This document shows positions 34,365 through 45,942 of a stretch of 64,000 bases of DNA, one piece after another. The DNA is taken from NCBI GenBank assembly GCA_964017145.1, contig CAXHKQ010000180.1:1-64000 (forward strand). The letters run 5' to 3'. The first letter of the stretch is position 1. Every line of letters starts with the position of its first letter. A model generated the notes under the pieces. It was not told where the DNA came from, ran no database searches, and saw only the letters and a program-made list of their open reading frames with translations. A program made the translations under genes and the position numbers. The DNA is from Agrocybe praecox. Lineage: Eukaryota; Basidiomycota; Agaricomycetes; Agaricales; Agrocybaceae.

Positions 34365-35390
34365 ATGCGTCTCTCAGTTATCCTGCCGCTACTAGTTGAC
34401 TTTATAGCCTTGATGTTACTGGATACCTACGAGTATCGTGCTACTATAACGGCGTCCTCTCTACCCCAAATCGATCGCTCCTCAACCCGACCATGTATTA
34501 TTGAACCAATCGCTGGAGGGAATGAATCGGAACTCAGCAAGCATATGGATTCTGGAGAAGTCTATAACAGTCATACCTCGCCGTACAGTAGATACCTGGG
34601 AACGCCAGAGAGTCAGGCATTGCAAAAATTCTACGCCTGTATTTTGGCACTCCGTGATGATATGAAACAAAGTGCAGTAGCGGTGCATGAGCCAGAGACA
34701 ATCTCCAACAATTTGGACATGCTCCAAATATTGAATCTGCGACACTATATGGAATGGCAAGAATATATTGTACGACTTGTTTCTGCCAGCGACTTGTAGG
34801 CTCATCCTTTTTCACATTTTTCCTACACTATGCTGATAATAATGGTCACATACAGTATTCTTGAGTCTTATGCTAACTCAGAATGTCACTGGACAAGATG
34901 GTTTTGGAGAGGTATATTTGGGGGGGACCATACATGGCGCGATTTTCGAGACTTTCGACAATCTCTACAACATTATGGGACTATCCATAAAGACCTTTCC
35001 GAGGTTGCCCATAAGCTTCACCGAATCACATGCCTCTCAGAAGAATCTCTTGACGCGGTTTTTGAAGATTTGATTGAAGAACGGGACCGCCTTCTAAAGG
35101 TCAACGAGTGGAGTTTGGAAAGGGTTGTGTCTTTTTTTTCCAGAAGCTATCACTTTCCTTATCCAGCAACGTCATTTTTCAACGCGGCCATTGAAGATGT
35201 TCGACAACTCAAACAAGTGCTAGTTTACTCGCGTTTACGCCTCGAAAGCGCCCAAGTTTTTATGGATGAGCTTCACAGCATCGCTGCAGCATACCTCGCT
35301 TCGCCCAGTGGGCATAGTGGTAGAGCGAAAGTGATTATAGCTTTGACAAAAGACTGGAGGGCCCGTAGTAATAACGCGTTTGAACTGTGA
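34365..35390 (+). CDS. Unrecognised secreted or membrane-anchored helical protein
   Basis: Two exons (34365-~34796 and ~34857-35390) joined by a 60-bp GT-AG intron (GTAGGCTCATCC to ACATACAG) give about 320 residues. The N-terminus (MRLSVILPLLVDFIALMLLD) is a signal peptide or signal anchor. The remainder is rich in predicted helix with Trp/Arg/Asp clusters (HWTRWFWRGIFGGDHTWRDF; DAVFEDLIEERDRLLKV). There is no domain I can name. No internal stop or frameshift is seen. Confidence 0.65.
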
Positions 35391-35892
35391 TTCTGCCCCA
35401 GTCGGACTAGATTAGATGTGCAGATATGTGACAGGTACATACTACATAGCTGGTGAATCCAATCCACTTGCGGGGCTGCTCGAAGCGCTTCCGATCCCAG
35501 CATCCTGGGGTACTCCATCGTATTGTACAATTCCGGGAAATAATAATTTTGCTTAACGCTAGTGTTCAGCCCTAACTGTTTCGCAGAACCGGACGGACAT
35601 GTTTCTGGTCCTCAGTTCTCAATATTTGTTAATATCACCCTCAAATATCAAGAATTTCAATGATTTTTTAACATATTCAAGGCATTATGAGGGTTGAAAT
35701 GTCTATCAACGGGTACATTTGCCATCATGTGACCAGAATTTTGGTATAAGCACTGACAGGGAACCATTCCAGCCGTCATAACCTGTCAACTGACCTCCGA
35801 TAGCTCGTGGGCGACTCCGTGTATTATACAGTTGAGGCCGTTTGAGTGAGGAACTGTCCTTTTACATTCACACTGACAGTTCCTTCTTGAGC
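35391..35892. other. No gene seen
   Basis: Intergenic stretch between the helical-protein gene and the DUF6534 gene; no reading frame of note. Confidence 0.5.
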
Positions 35893-36890
35893 ATGTCTAC
35901 AGTTGACATACCGACGACCTACGGCTCACTCCTCCTTGGTGGCTTGGTCGCCTCATTGTTTGTGATACGATGATTTATTGACACCATATTGACTGACCGA
36001 CGAAGCATATACTGTACAGGCTTTCAGGTTGTGTAGTTATTCAAGCTTTGGTATATGTTAAGCTCTACCCCACGGATAATGCCCGTTTGAAATTATTGGT
36101 ATGTCAATTGATTTCCTTTCGTCACATCATTTCTGATAAAATTATATGTCCAGGTCTTCACGGTTTGGTGAGAGAAGCTATATGATATGCTTGCGGCTCC
36201 TGATCAATATACCCTCTCTGGTCTTGTCAGCATATTGGATTTTTGTCATACATCGTTCATATGGTCCGCTCTTTGGACTTATATTGTTGATAATTACGGA
36301 GAGGAGCCAACCATAGATGCTATAAGCTGGTGGGTCTGCCGACTACTTCTCCCAAGAATCATGTTTGAAAGCCCCTTCTTCATGCAACCCAGGAGTATAG
36401 CGGTGCGTTTACCGACAATGTTCTACAGGGCTCATGCTAATAATGCGAACTCAGTTCTCTATCATTACAACGGTGCGCTCCCCAATTTCGTCCCATTGAA
36501 GATGCTGAGATCGACATAATTAGGCAATCTTGACATTCCTGGTTCATGTGTACGAGCTATTTATGAGAAATTTTGCTGATCTCGAGTTGGCTGAATATGG
36601 TTGTAAAGATTCTTTGCCCGTCGCATTTTCATGCGTAAGCCATCCCTTTCGCAGTCGATTTTCCATGTTTGCGTCTGATATTACCCATTATCGTTTCTCA
36701 GTGAGCCAAAAAAACTGGTGGATAATGGTTCCTATAGTGAGACTTTTTAAAGATATCTGGCATCTTGACCCGAATAATTCAATTTCATGAACCGCTCTAT
36801 TCAGGTGTCTTTGGCTATATTGCGTCTCGGTGAACCTTTTTATTCGTCCAATTGTCCAATTATATGCTCATTCTCGTCTGCACCCAATAC
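35893..36890 (+). CDS. DUF6534-type multi-pass membrane protein
   Basis: This basidiomycete family of seven-helix-like membrane proteins has no established function. Chaining short GT-AG introns gives MSTVDIPTTYGSLLLGG, LVASLLSGCVVIQALVYVKL, YPTDNARLKLLVFTVCILD, FCHTSFIWSALWTYIVDNYG, EEPTIDAISWW, AILTFLVHVFFARRIFMRV, SQKNWWIMVPIV and VSLAILRLGE. This follows the family order (GxLLxGxVxxxLxGxxxxQ..Y...YP.D; LD..HT....HALY.Y....YG; FFA.RI..LS..NW). The intron between ISWW and AILTF would be about 190 bp, long for this window, so a small exon may be missed. The last exons after 36830 are unclear, so a broken 3' end cannot be excluded. Confidence 0.6.
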
Positions 36891-38940
36891 CTCAAGTATC
36901 GGCTTCTGGTAAGTTGTGCGGTTTGCTAGTCGACATGAGGCATAATGCTAAGCTCGGGTTTGCACGGCTATTTTCATTTATTTATTCATTACTTTTTTGC
37001 CCCTCCAGTCACAACGGCCGAAATGTGCGTCCGAAGTACATCTAATTGAGCGCATCAATCATATCTGACATACCACCAATAGGATAAATTATCAGAAATA
37101 TACACATTTCAGGGAACGTATTCCAGTAAGCCTTGACTCGCGTGATTCGTTTCTCGGGATAGTTCACTGATGTTATCCATCTGTAGTGGATTTTCACTGC
37201 CGGCCTAACACTATCCTTCTCCGTCGATGTATTGATCACAACGTCGCTCTTTTTTCTTTTACAATCAGCCCGTACAGGATCAACTGAGTAAATTTCTACG
37301 ATTGAATCATCTAAACCAAAACTGACCAAATAAAAACTTGTTCTTCAGCTTAAATGCCATGATTGACGCTTTGATCCGAATTGGATTTGAAACTGGCTCA
37401 CTTACATGGTATGTGCCGTCTCCAATAAATCACCACACTTTTCTGATGATCTTGGCACCTCTTTCTTCATAGCGCTGGAACCATCATCTCTGTGATTTGC
37501 GTAGGTCACTTTTAGTGCTCCGACAATAATTAAGATTGATCTTGTACCTCTGAAGTGGCTGACTATGCCCACCAATCTCATATTTATGGGTTTGCACTTT
37601 GTTATCGGCAAACGTAGGCTTTCATTTTAGCCCTCATCCCACTGAGTTTTGTACTAACGCAGAACACCCTAAATATTTAGTATATGCAAACTCGCTCCTG
37701 GTTACGTAAGTTTGCCAATAGCAACGTCTGTTTCAAAGCAATTTTTCTAACGCTGGTGGTGTAATCGCTGTCTCATAATCAGGCTAAACACTCGGCAAGG
37801 AGCTCGCTCGTTGGGATCAAATATTGGGCATGTAGCTCCCGTATACTATCTCAACGATCTCAACAATCGCCGACCTCAAAACATCACGTCAAACTCAGTA
37901 AGTAAAAAGGATACATTAATCCCTCTCTTCCTGGCTGATACTCATGATTTTCTAATAGATCACGATCGCGAACAACCCCCATATCCCGACTTTAGGCCAG
38001 ACGGGCACCAAAGTTAGTCTTTTCTTCCCTTCTCTCTCTCTCGTTTTCTGATAGATGGTCTTGAATTGGCTTCGTAAAGAACGTTTAATCTACGTAAAAT
38101 GGCTCGCCGTTTAACCCATCGACTCTGTACCATTTCTTGTAGTAGAGAGATTTGTGGAACGAGGACATTCATACATAAGCAAGAAGAAATACCGTTAAAA
38201 AAAATTGTTGACGAGATATTGATATAGCGACTAGATCTAGACCCAAGTGCGCGTCAATGTAAACAGAACGCGCAGCTGCATTATTATTTGAACAAGAGTA
38301 ATTCTATATTTAACCTTTCTCTGCCTTGGTGTTGCCCTAGATTCTATCTAATCTCCTTACTCATTTTTAACAACAAGCGACGCATTTACTATGCGCTCCC
38401 AACAATCAGAACCACAAAGTCGACGAAGAGGAACAGTTATAGACTCTCGTCTTTAAGCTATATTATGCCCAATACTGATACACCAAACCCAGAAAATATC
38501 CCTGCAGTGAAACGATTTGTATGGGACATATTTTTATGCAGGTCTGCGCCGCGAGGTTTGTGCTGATGAGTCGAAAAATCGCCGCCCACCGAGTTGGCTG
38601 ACCAAAAATGCTACGGAAAGAGTTGCAAAAGGGGTTCGTATTACAGACTGGCAGCAGCCGCATTGCCGATGGTCTGGGTCGTGTGTCATGTGATAGCAAA
38701 TCAGAAAGTCTGAGCACTCGCACTCGGTATCAGTCCCTAGGATCTATAAACCTTAAATCATGACCTCGACGCTCGAATCTTGCTCGATGCAGTTTGTCAC
38801 CAATGCAAACGCATGTTGTTCAATTGCTATGCCTGACGAAGCCCAACAGGTGCTTGATTTATATGTCATACATTGTATTTCGCCATGTCGCAGGTACGTT
38901 ATTGCACATATCATGAGCTATCGATATCGACGTTCCCCAT
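36891..38940. other. Unassigned stretch with weak exon-like pieces
   Basis: On the minus strand, 37042-37611 has two coding-like frames (MPITKCKPINMRLVGIVSHF; VEIYSVDPVRADCKRKKS) separated by an intron-like segment. On the plus strand, 37785-38015 has ARSLGSNIGHVAPVYYLNDL, NNRRPQNITSNS and ITIANNPHIPTLGQTGTKV around a possible intron, perhaps a fragment of a larger enzyme. Neither is recognised or complete. Confidence 0.3.
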
Positions 38941-41900
38941 CTATTTCCTTCCCCTATGAATTTCATTCCTCTTCGCTCTCTCTTCCTTGACTCGCTGCTC
39001 GTATTGGACACCAAGAGAATGAAACCCTCCATCCAGGAGAGCAGACGCAGGTCCTGTTTCGATGGCATCCAACTCCGGCAGGTCAGATGGGAGTGGGATG
39101 GAAGTCCGGTCCTTTATGTGAAGATATCTTGCTGCAATCCTGAGGAAATAAACAGTGAGTATAAACAAAAGGTTCAATAAAGTATGCTTACCTCAAAACT
39201 TCCTTGGAAAAGATCATAGATTCTGGAGGCTGCATTCTCAGCAATCTGACTTCCAAGTCTCCAGACTTTTTCAAGTCTTCAATTTTTCTCTGGTCGTAGA
39301 AATTAGAAGGAAGCATTTTCGGAAACGTACTTGATGAATCCACTCGACTTGATGGGACCCGCTCAAAGGGAAATCTTCCGGCAGATACTTTCCCAGCCTC
39401 ATCGAATCGCGTCGAGTAATAAAGGGCGTCGCAGACCCGAGCGAAGGGCCCAAATTCGACGTTGTTCCTCCATGAAGGTATGCAAACAATACTTCTTTTG
39501 CTATGGCTTGAGCCTGCTTTCTTAGACTTTTCTTGCGTGCTGTAATCGATCTCGTCCCCACTCATGCAATCTGCATCAAGGTGTACCCATACATTGTCCA
39601 TCATTTTCGCCATTAAAGGATCAAACTGTGCGTAGTTCTTGCACCCTGTATAACGCCTAGAGCAAAGCTTAAAAGGAACCCCGTTTCAGAAACATAAATG
39701 CGGAAGAGAGACAAAACTCACATTCCGACGACGCTGGTCGTTTGCCTCTTCTCTCAGCTTGTCCGAGACTTCAATGGCCACTCGCTCCTCAACAATGGGA
39801 TCTCCTTCTGGGGCCCTTTTTGCCTTGCTATGAAGCGATTTAATGGTTATAAGGTGTGTCATAAATGCTTTTACGATGTCATCGTGATCGTCAGCATTCC
39901 ATTCAGGCAGTCCTTGCTCTAAGAAAGCATCGGAGAAGACTCGTGCCGCTTGTTTATTCCATGCGGTCGAGACGCCATTGCTCTCCAAGTCTAGTCGAAG
40001 CTTCTTAATCCTGGGGCCATCTTTCTCCAACTTTGACTTCAAAAACCGCTGTAGCTTAGCTTCACTAGGGACTCTCCAGGGCTTTTCTCCTTGAAGCAAT
40101 TTGGCAAAAGCTCGTACGTCACGCTGGTTTTCCAAAAGAGTGAGTAATGGCACAGTTATCTTGTGGTGAAGACTGACATTCAATATGTTCTTACGAGATT
40201 GAGCAGAGACCTTCCGAGATCTCCCCTGTTGGTTCACTTTCCGTACGTGCCTGCTTCGACTATCTTTTTCAGTAGATCCACACCCTCCTGATTTGGCTTG
40301 ATTGACAGTCATTATCTCTACGACCTCTGCTAGACTGGCATTTGTACAAGGTGCGTTCTTAACATGGGTAAGACTTGAGCTTGCATCGGCATGAAAATTT
40401 ATTAAAATCACATACTGGTTGGTCCTGTAGTTTCCTGAAGATTCGTGATTGCAGGATACCTGACGCTGAATACTTTGGGTTATTGTGATTGCCATAGCTT
40501 ATATCTTGGCCCTCATAGCTTATGGCTTCTTCCCTTGAGTCGTCAGACTCGTCTTCCTTGCCACGATTCAGGCCACTAGATGACCTAATGAGTGTTGAGT
40601 CGGCTATGGTGTTGCTTCTGCGTTCTTCACAAGGATGATCTTCCTGCATCCGCTCCTCGTCATCCACATCCATCAGATCTTCGTCATCCATCAGATTCTC
40701 GTCACTGGAAAATGCATCCCTCGAATCTTCCTCGCTTGGAGATATGGCCACTATCTCGCTTCCTGCGCTGGCATCGACGTTTCCTATCGCTGAGTCCACT
40801 GCTAACACGTCTACCGAAGCTGCGCTGGGGTGACGTCTTCGCTCCTCTGCATCTGTTTTCTCTGCCACCATCTCGTTCCCGGCGCTAGTGTCGACGTTTT
40901 CCATTACTGAGTTCATTGCTATCGAGGCGGCGCTGGAGTGGTGTCCACGCTCCTCTGCTTCCACTTTCTCTGCCACCATCTCGTTTCCGGCGCTCACACT
41001 GACGTCTCCAACCGCTGATTCCATTGCTATCGAGGCGGCGATGGAGTGACGCCCATGCTCCTCTGCATCCACCATCTCGTTTCCGGCGCTAGTGTCGACG
41101 TTTTCCGTTACTGAGTCCACTGCTATCGAGGCGGTGCTGGATTGGTGTCCACGCTCCTCTGCTTCAACTTTCTCTGCCACCATCTCGTTTACGGCGCTAG
41201 TGTTGACGTCTCCCACCGCTGATTCCATTGCTATCAAGGCGGCGATGGAGTGACATCCACGCTCCTTTGCTTCCACTTTCTTTATCACCATCTCGTTTTC
41301 GACGCCAACATCGACGTCTCCAATTGCTGATTCCACTGCTATCGATGCGGCGCTGGCGTGACGTTCACGTTCCTTTGCATCCACTTTCTCTGCCACTATC
41401 TCGTTTCCGGCGCCAGCGTCGACGTTTTCCATCGCTGATTCCACTGCTATTGAGGGGGCGATAGAGTGACGTCTGCACTCCTCTGCTTCCACTTTCTCTG
41501 CCACCATCTTGTTTCCGGAGCTAACGTCGACATTTTCCATCGCTGATTCCACTTCTATTGAGGCTTCCACTGCTATCGAGACGACGCTGCGGTGATGTCC
41601 ACGCTCCTCTTCGTCCACTTTCTTTGCCACCATTCCGTTTCCGGCGCCAGCATCGTCATGTCCCATCGCCGAGTACACTGCTGGCACGTTTACTGAGGCT
41701 GCGCTGTTAGCTGAGAGCTCATTTCTAGTCTCGGAGAATGGTCCACTGTGTTTCCGGGTTTCCTGGGTTGCTGACCAAGGCATGAAGTCGTACACATTGC
41801 TTCCTATTGGACAGGAATCCACTCTTGAATCCATCCCGCTAGCCTGGAAAATATCATCCTCCGGCATTTGAGGTTGTAGAGAGTATGAATCTTTCCATGG

Positions 41901-43004
41901 TCCCTGTTGAGAAGTAGTGATAATCGGAGCTGTGTGTTTACGACTCAAATTGCTTCGAATTTTTCCCAAGGATTCGATCTTCTTCCTGGATCGTTTGTTG
42001 GCTGCTTCTCGTCTTTTATGCTCTTCGTTCCGCCGCACTTTTGATGGTCTTGGGGATTTTGTTTCATCTTGTCGTCGACGTTTGCCTGGGCGTGACTCTG
42101 CAGATCTCAATCAATATCTCAATTGTCTAAAAAAATCAGCTTCTCCCACCTGGTATGACCAGTGTTTCTTCATTCTCCGATGTACTGCTGGATGAAACTT
42201 GAGTCGTGGAGGAGTGAGAAATTATTTTTGAGCCTTTGGTTCTGTCTTCTTCGATATTCCTTCGTGCTGGAATAACAATCTTGAATCGAACTCCTTTCTC
42301 TTTCTCAGGACTAATGTAAACCAGGCGAATAATAAAGATGGAATGCACCTTCATTTGGTCCTGACCTACGCAATGGAAAGGGCGTCAGACCAAGTCCACT
42401 TTCTTTCGATACTGTCCGAGCAATAATACGCGTATGCGTCAATATTCATGATGTATTAATCCAGATTATGAAAAGACATACCTTGCTGATGTCTCGCAGG
42501 AATCCGGATTGTTAATTTATTTTGTGCCCTGCGACATATATCGGATGCTGTGCCTTCGAGGTGGGAGCTAATATGTTCTACGGTAGGTAAAAGCTCCATC
42601 CTCGAGTCTGCATTCGACGGAGATTCATCGATGCTCTTCGTACTGGTGCGGTTCTTCCTCGCGAGCCGTGGGCTCACGATCTCCTTCATAAGTTGAGCTT
42701 TCGATTGACCGTCTGAGAATTCTGGGCGGAGATCGTCATTCTTCATCTTGTTGTTCGCCTCACTCATTGAAGTTCCGAGCTGTAAGTTGGTGGTTTCTGG
42801 GCTAAGAGGTAGCATTGAGGCTCCACTCATGAGGGCATCGTTTAGAGCTTCCCTCATAAGAATGTCGTCGCAATCTTCGACCGGAGTGCTCTCAGAGGCC
42901 TCTTGATCCATGGCCATAGGATCTGAGTTTATAGAGTTGCTTCTAGGCTTGATAAGTCGTATGCGCCTTATCTTGTGTGCTTGTGCGAAATTTCGGTAGG
43001 ACAT
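38941..43004 (-). CDS. Large unrecognised gene with ~35-residue tandem repeats
   Basis: Starts at ATG 43004 (MSYRNFAQAHKIRRIRLI) and runs over about eight exons to a stop at 38941. Exons include 43004-42482, ~42367-42150, ~42105-40462 (the long repeat exon), ~40350-39720, ~39655-39330 and a last exon ending KEERAKRNEIHRGRK. IPAR-type motifs (KLTIRIPARHQQ; FKIVIPARRN) occur on either side of the first intron. The long exon opens with basic KRRRQDETKSPRPSKVRR, then nine or so units of about 35 residues of the type SIAVESAMENVD-AGNEMVAEKVEAEE. The C-terminal half has a conserved-looking segment (PWRVPSEAKLQRFLKSKLEK; TAWNKQAARVFSDAFLEQGL). The total is about 1,050 residues; the basic segment suggests a nuclear protein (inference). 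Confidence 0.6.
40780..41680 (-). repeat. Coding minisatellite, ~105-bp unit, about nine copies
   Basis: The units alternate ATG/GCC-rich blocks encoding SIAVESA(M/I)(E/G)(N/D)V(D/S), then AGNE(M/I)VAEKVEAEERGHH, with point and small in-frame length differences. The array stays open in one frame, so selection on the frame or recent expansion is likely. Confidence 0.75.
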
Positions 43005-43452
43005 CGCAGTCTCTGGTGCGTTTAGGTCAGCCTAATCGACGAACCATCAAGAAGATCAGACTTACCTGATCGTGAATTTTGTCCTTTGTCTCTCTTTCTA
43101 CTCGTTTGTCCGAACGTTAACTTCCTCTTCTTGGATACAATTTTCATCCTGCTCTGTGATGGGTGATTTAGTATGGCAAATTGGATGTAAAGTAAACGAG
43201 TGAAAGAAAGAAAGAAAGTTTCTACTCACTTATTCTGCTTCGTGTGGCGCAGTGGCTTTGAGTGTGACGTTATTAAAGGACAAAAGGGAGGTCAAGAAGG
43301 GTATAAGGGTATAGAAAACAATAAAAATATAGCCCACCTCCCCAAAAGGAATGCGAACGAACCGCACGGCGCATTTCCACAGTAACCGGAAAGTGTATAA
43401 AAGTCGCCATCCAATCTGAAAGGCTCTTACATTAGAAGCCAAAATATCGACC

Positions 43453-43906
43453 ATGAAGGTGAGTTCTAGAAATCGACTCTATTTGTGAGCAAACGTAATA
43501 AGTGTGATGCAGGAGCCCATACCAGAAACTATAGAGCTTAGCGTAATCAGAAAACCACGTGCAGTATCCACAACCGACGTTGATCTGGACACCGTGTTGA
43601 TCACTGTAAGTGAAGAGTGCGGCGACTCCTGGAAGCTCGTAGAGCTTGCAAAATTGTCGAAGGACCTTCCGTGCCAAACTCCATCAAGTGACAACGACGA
43701 CCCTGTTTTTCCAGCTGTCGAAAGCTCGCAAGAGATGATACGCTTGGGCCAATATCATATTCAGCGTCTTAGACAAGAGAATGTAACCTTGAAAAAGGTA
43801 ATTTCAGGCTGTCATTGATATCGGTTGCTACAAGGTTCATTGAAAAACCGCATTAATCCAGGAAATTTCCCGACTCTTAAAACTACTCAGGAAGAGTAAG
43901 GAGTAA
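43453..43906 (+). CDS. Small leucine-zipper-like protein, unrecognised
   Basis: ATG-AAG at 43453 is followed at once by a donor (GTGAGTTCTA); the second exon (~43513-43797) reads EPIPETIELSVIRKPRAVST, TDVDLDTVLITVSEECGDSW, then IRLGQYHIQRLRQENVTLKK. The intron 43798-43861 leads to a last exon EISRLLKLLRKSKE with a stop at 43904-43906. The C-terminus is a heptad-like coiled coil. The gene is about 120 residues, divergent from the large repeat gene that starts at 43004. Without the last intron the frame would end in an unrelated VISGCH, so I prefer the spliced form. Confidence 0.6.
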
Positions 43907-45039
43907 AATAGATAAACAGGGGTTTTAAATGTCCAGTTGTTATGTCGAATCCTAATGTTTTACATTTATCTGCATAATATTCACCCCCAGTCAAACTCGT
44001 TTTCACCTACTTCCTTCATATGATCGTAAATTCTAAAAAGAATCACGTGACTCAGATTTGGGTGGATCAGGAGGCCATGACTTCGAATCCGAATAATGGC
44101 GAAGCATGAGTGAAGGAACCTGAAATCGACAACAAATCCGGTAGCGCCACAAATTCTATCCCGGAAGGATGAAAAGGCCGACTACTGGTTAGGTTGGGAA
44201 TACGTCAAAACGACATGATCAGGCTGAGTAGATGACATACACGCGCATAGACGAGGACCGACAAGATCAACAGTGTGCTTATAATCAATAGCATGGTAGT
44301 CATGACAGTTGGATAATAGTCAAGATTTCAGTCCACGGCGATATGAATCTGTGTCAATAACGTTATATCTGAGCAAGTGATATTGAAAGAGTGTGGAGTT
44401 CAAAACAATGCAGACAACTAGTGGCGCAATACTACAAGGTGTACCAACGTTTCACCGGAAGACCTTGATGTCCGGTTGAACTAGGCATAACCAGGCAACG
44501 ATATTATAGTCACTGGGGAAAGAGTGAACGCTAGAAGCGAACAGACAGACAAAAGAAAATTTATAATATAAGAAGACATATGAGAAGTCTTAGGTTGCAA
44601 ATTAGCACCCAATCGGAAACGCTTACTGTGGGCATGGACAGAGCTCCATTCCAGTCTCGCGATGCGACAACATACGACGTCATTGTCAGGTTATCCACAG
44701 GAGCTCCCCCTTCAATTCTAACCCTCCCTCAATTTACGGAGGTACCCACCCGGTAAGAAACTTCCCACACATAGGTACTCAACGTAGAGTCTAATCCATC
44801 ATCAGTCGCAAACGGGCAGACCAGCCCAAAGCAATTCCAGAGAGTTCAAATTTATCCAGCGCTAATTCGGCTAGTATCGGCGCGTGAGTATTTAATAACA
44901 AATTGCGTGATTGTTTTTTCTTAAAATTTATGACTCGCGTGCCATGTGGGTTTATGTCATGCGTAGTTCGATACATATATCGTCTTCACTGAAGCTGGAC
45001 CATATGGTAAGAATTTATCGTTACTTTACAGTTCTCAAA
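43907..45039. other. No firm gene; possible small hydrophobic peptide on the minus strand
   Basis: From an ATG at 44303 the minus strand reads MTTMLLIISTLLILSVLVYA and, across an intron-like segment, LVGLFILPG before a stop. This could be a membrane peptide but is unsupported otherwise. Nothing else is seen. Confidence 0.3.
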
Positions 45040-45438
45040 ATGCTAAACCAGAACCAACAGGATCCGGAACGGATATACGCGACCAAGTTATCTGGGAAAA
45101 TATACAAGGGCAAAAAGTTTTATTGGTACCTATCGTGTGGAAGAGACAAGATCAATGTACCCCCTAAATTCCCGGAAGACTTCATCCCAGAAGAAGGAGA
45201 CCTATACGTTCACAAAACAAAGAACGAAAATATGAACCAAGTATGGGTTTGGACGACTTATCAATCAACCAAGAAGCGGTGGTCGCGCCTCACGCCAAAC
45301 AAGACTCAGCACATAATAGGCGATGCGAAGTATATTTTACATTTTAGAAAAAATGGAACACCCTCGTGGATTCTCGTAGAATCACTACAGACAAAGGAAA
45401 CCAGGATAAAGAAAACGAAGCAGGAGGAAGATGATTAA
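45040..45438 (+). CDS. Unrecognised 132-residue Lys/Trp-rich protein
   Basis: Single-exon frame starting MLNQNQQDPERIYATKLSG, then KIYKGKKFYWYLSCGRDKIN, EDFIPEEGDLYVHKTKNENM, NQVWVWTTYQSTKKRWSRL, and a basic/acidic tail ending KKTKQEEDD. The pattern 'GDLYVHK...QVWVWT...KRW' looks like a folded, aromatic-rich domain. The frame is open upstream to 44911, but this ATG gives a cleaner start. Family unknown. Confidence 0.5.
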   Translation: MLNQNQQDPERIYATKLSGKIYKGKKFYWYLSCGRDKINVPPKFPEDFIPEEGDLYVHKTKNENMNQVWVWTTYQSTKKRWSRLTPNKTQHIIGDAKYILHFRKNGTPSWILVESLQTKETRIKKTKQEEDD

Positions 45439-45942
45439 TAGAAGAGGAACGCGACGAGCCCACGGTGTTCAAAGCACTTTTCTTTCTTTTCAATGCAGTG
45501 TATCTTACAGTAGGCTCATATCCCATAAGGATAATATTGGCCTTGTCCTCGCGTAGGATTGATGCTGAACGTGTAAGATTATTGATTAATTTTGAGCTTG
45601 CCATTCTTCATTTTCCAATCATGATACAAGTAAAGATGCCATGCACTTGGAGAGACGAAAAGCGGTGATTTTATTTTATATACCTTTGCCGCGCGTTCTA
45701 CTAATTACGAGTGTCTTAAACAGTCTTATAGCTTTGAGGGCTCAGAGTCATGTAATGGGAAAGGGGGCACTCTCATTTCTAGACAAACGTTTAGCGTCTG
45801 ATGCTACGGGTTAGTTCATCACTTCTTATTTTTGCTTCGGGATTTCATTGAGCTCTCGGAAATCAGAAGCCGCCGTCGTTTACTAGGTTCAAGTTGAGCG
45901 TTGAACGTTGAAGCTTTGAAGGTCAACTGTGGCTTGTCTTCG

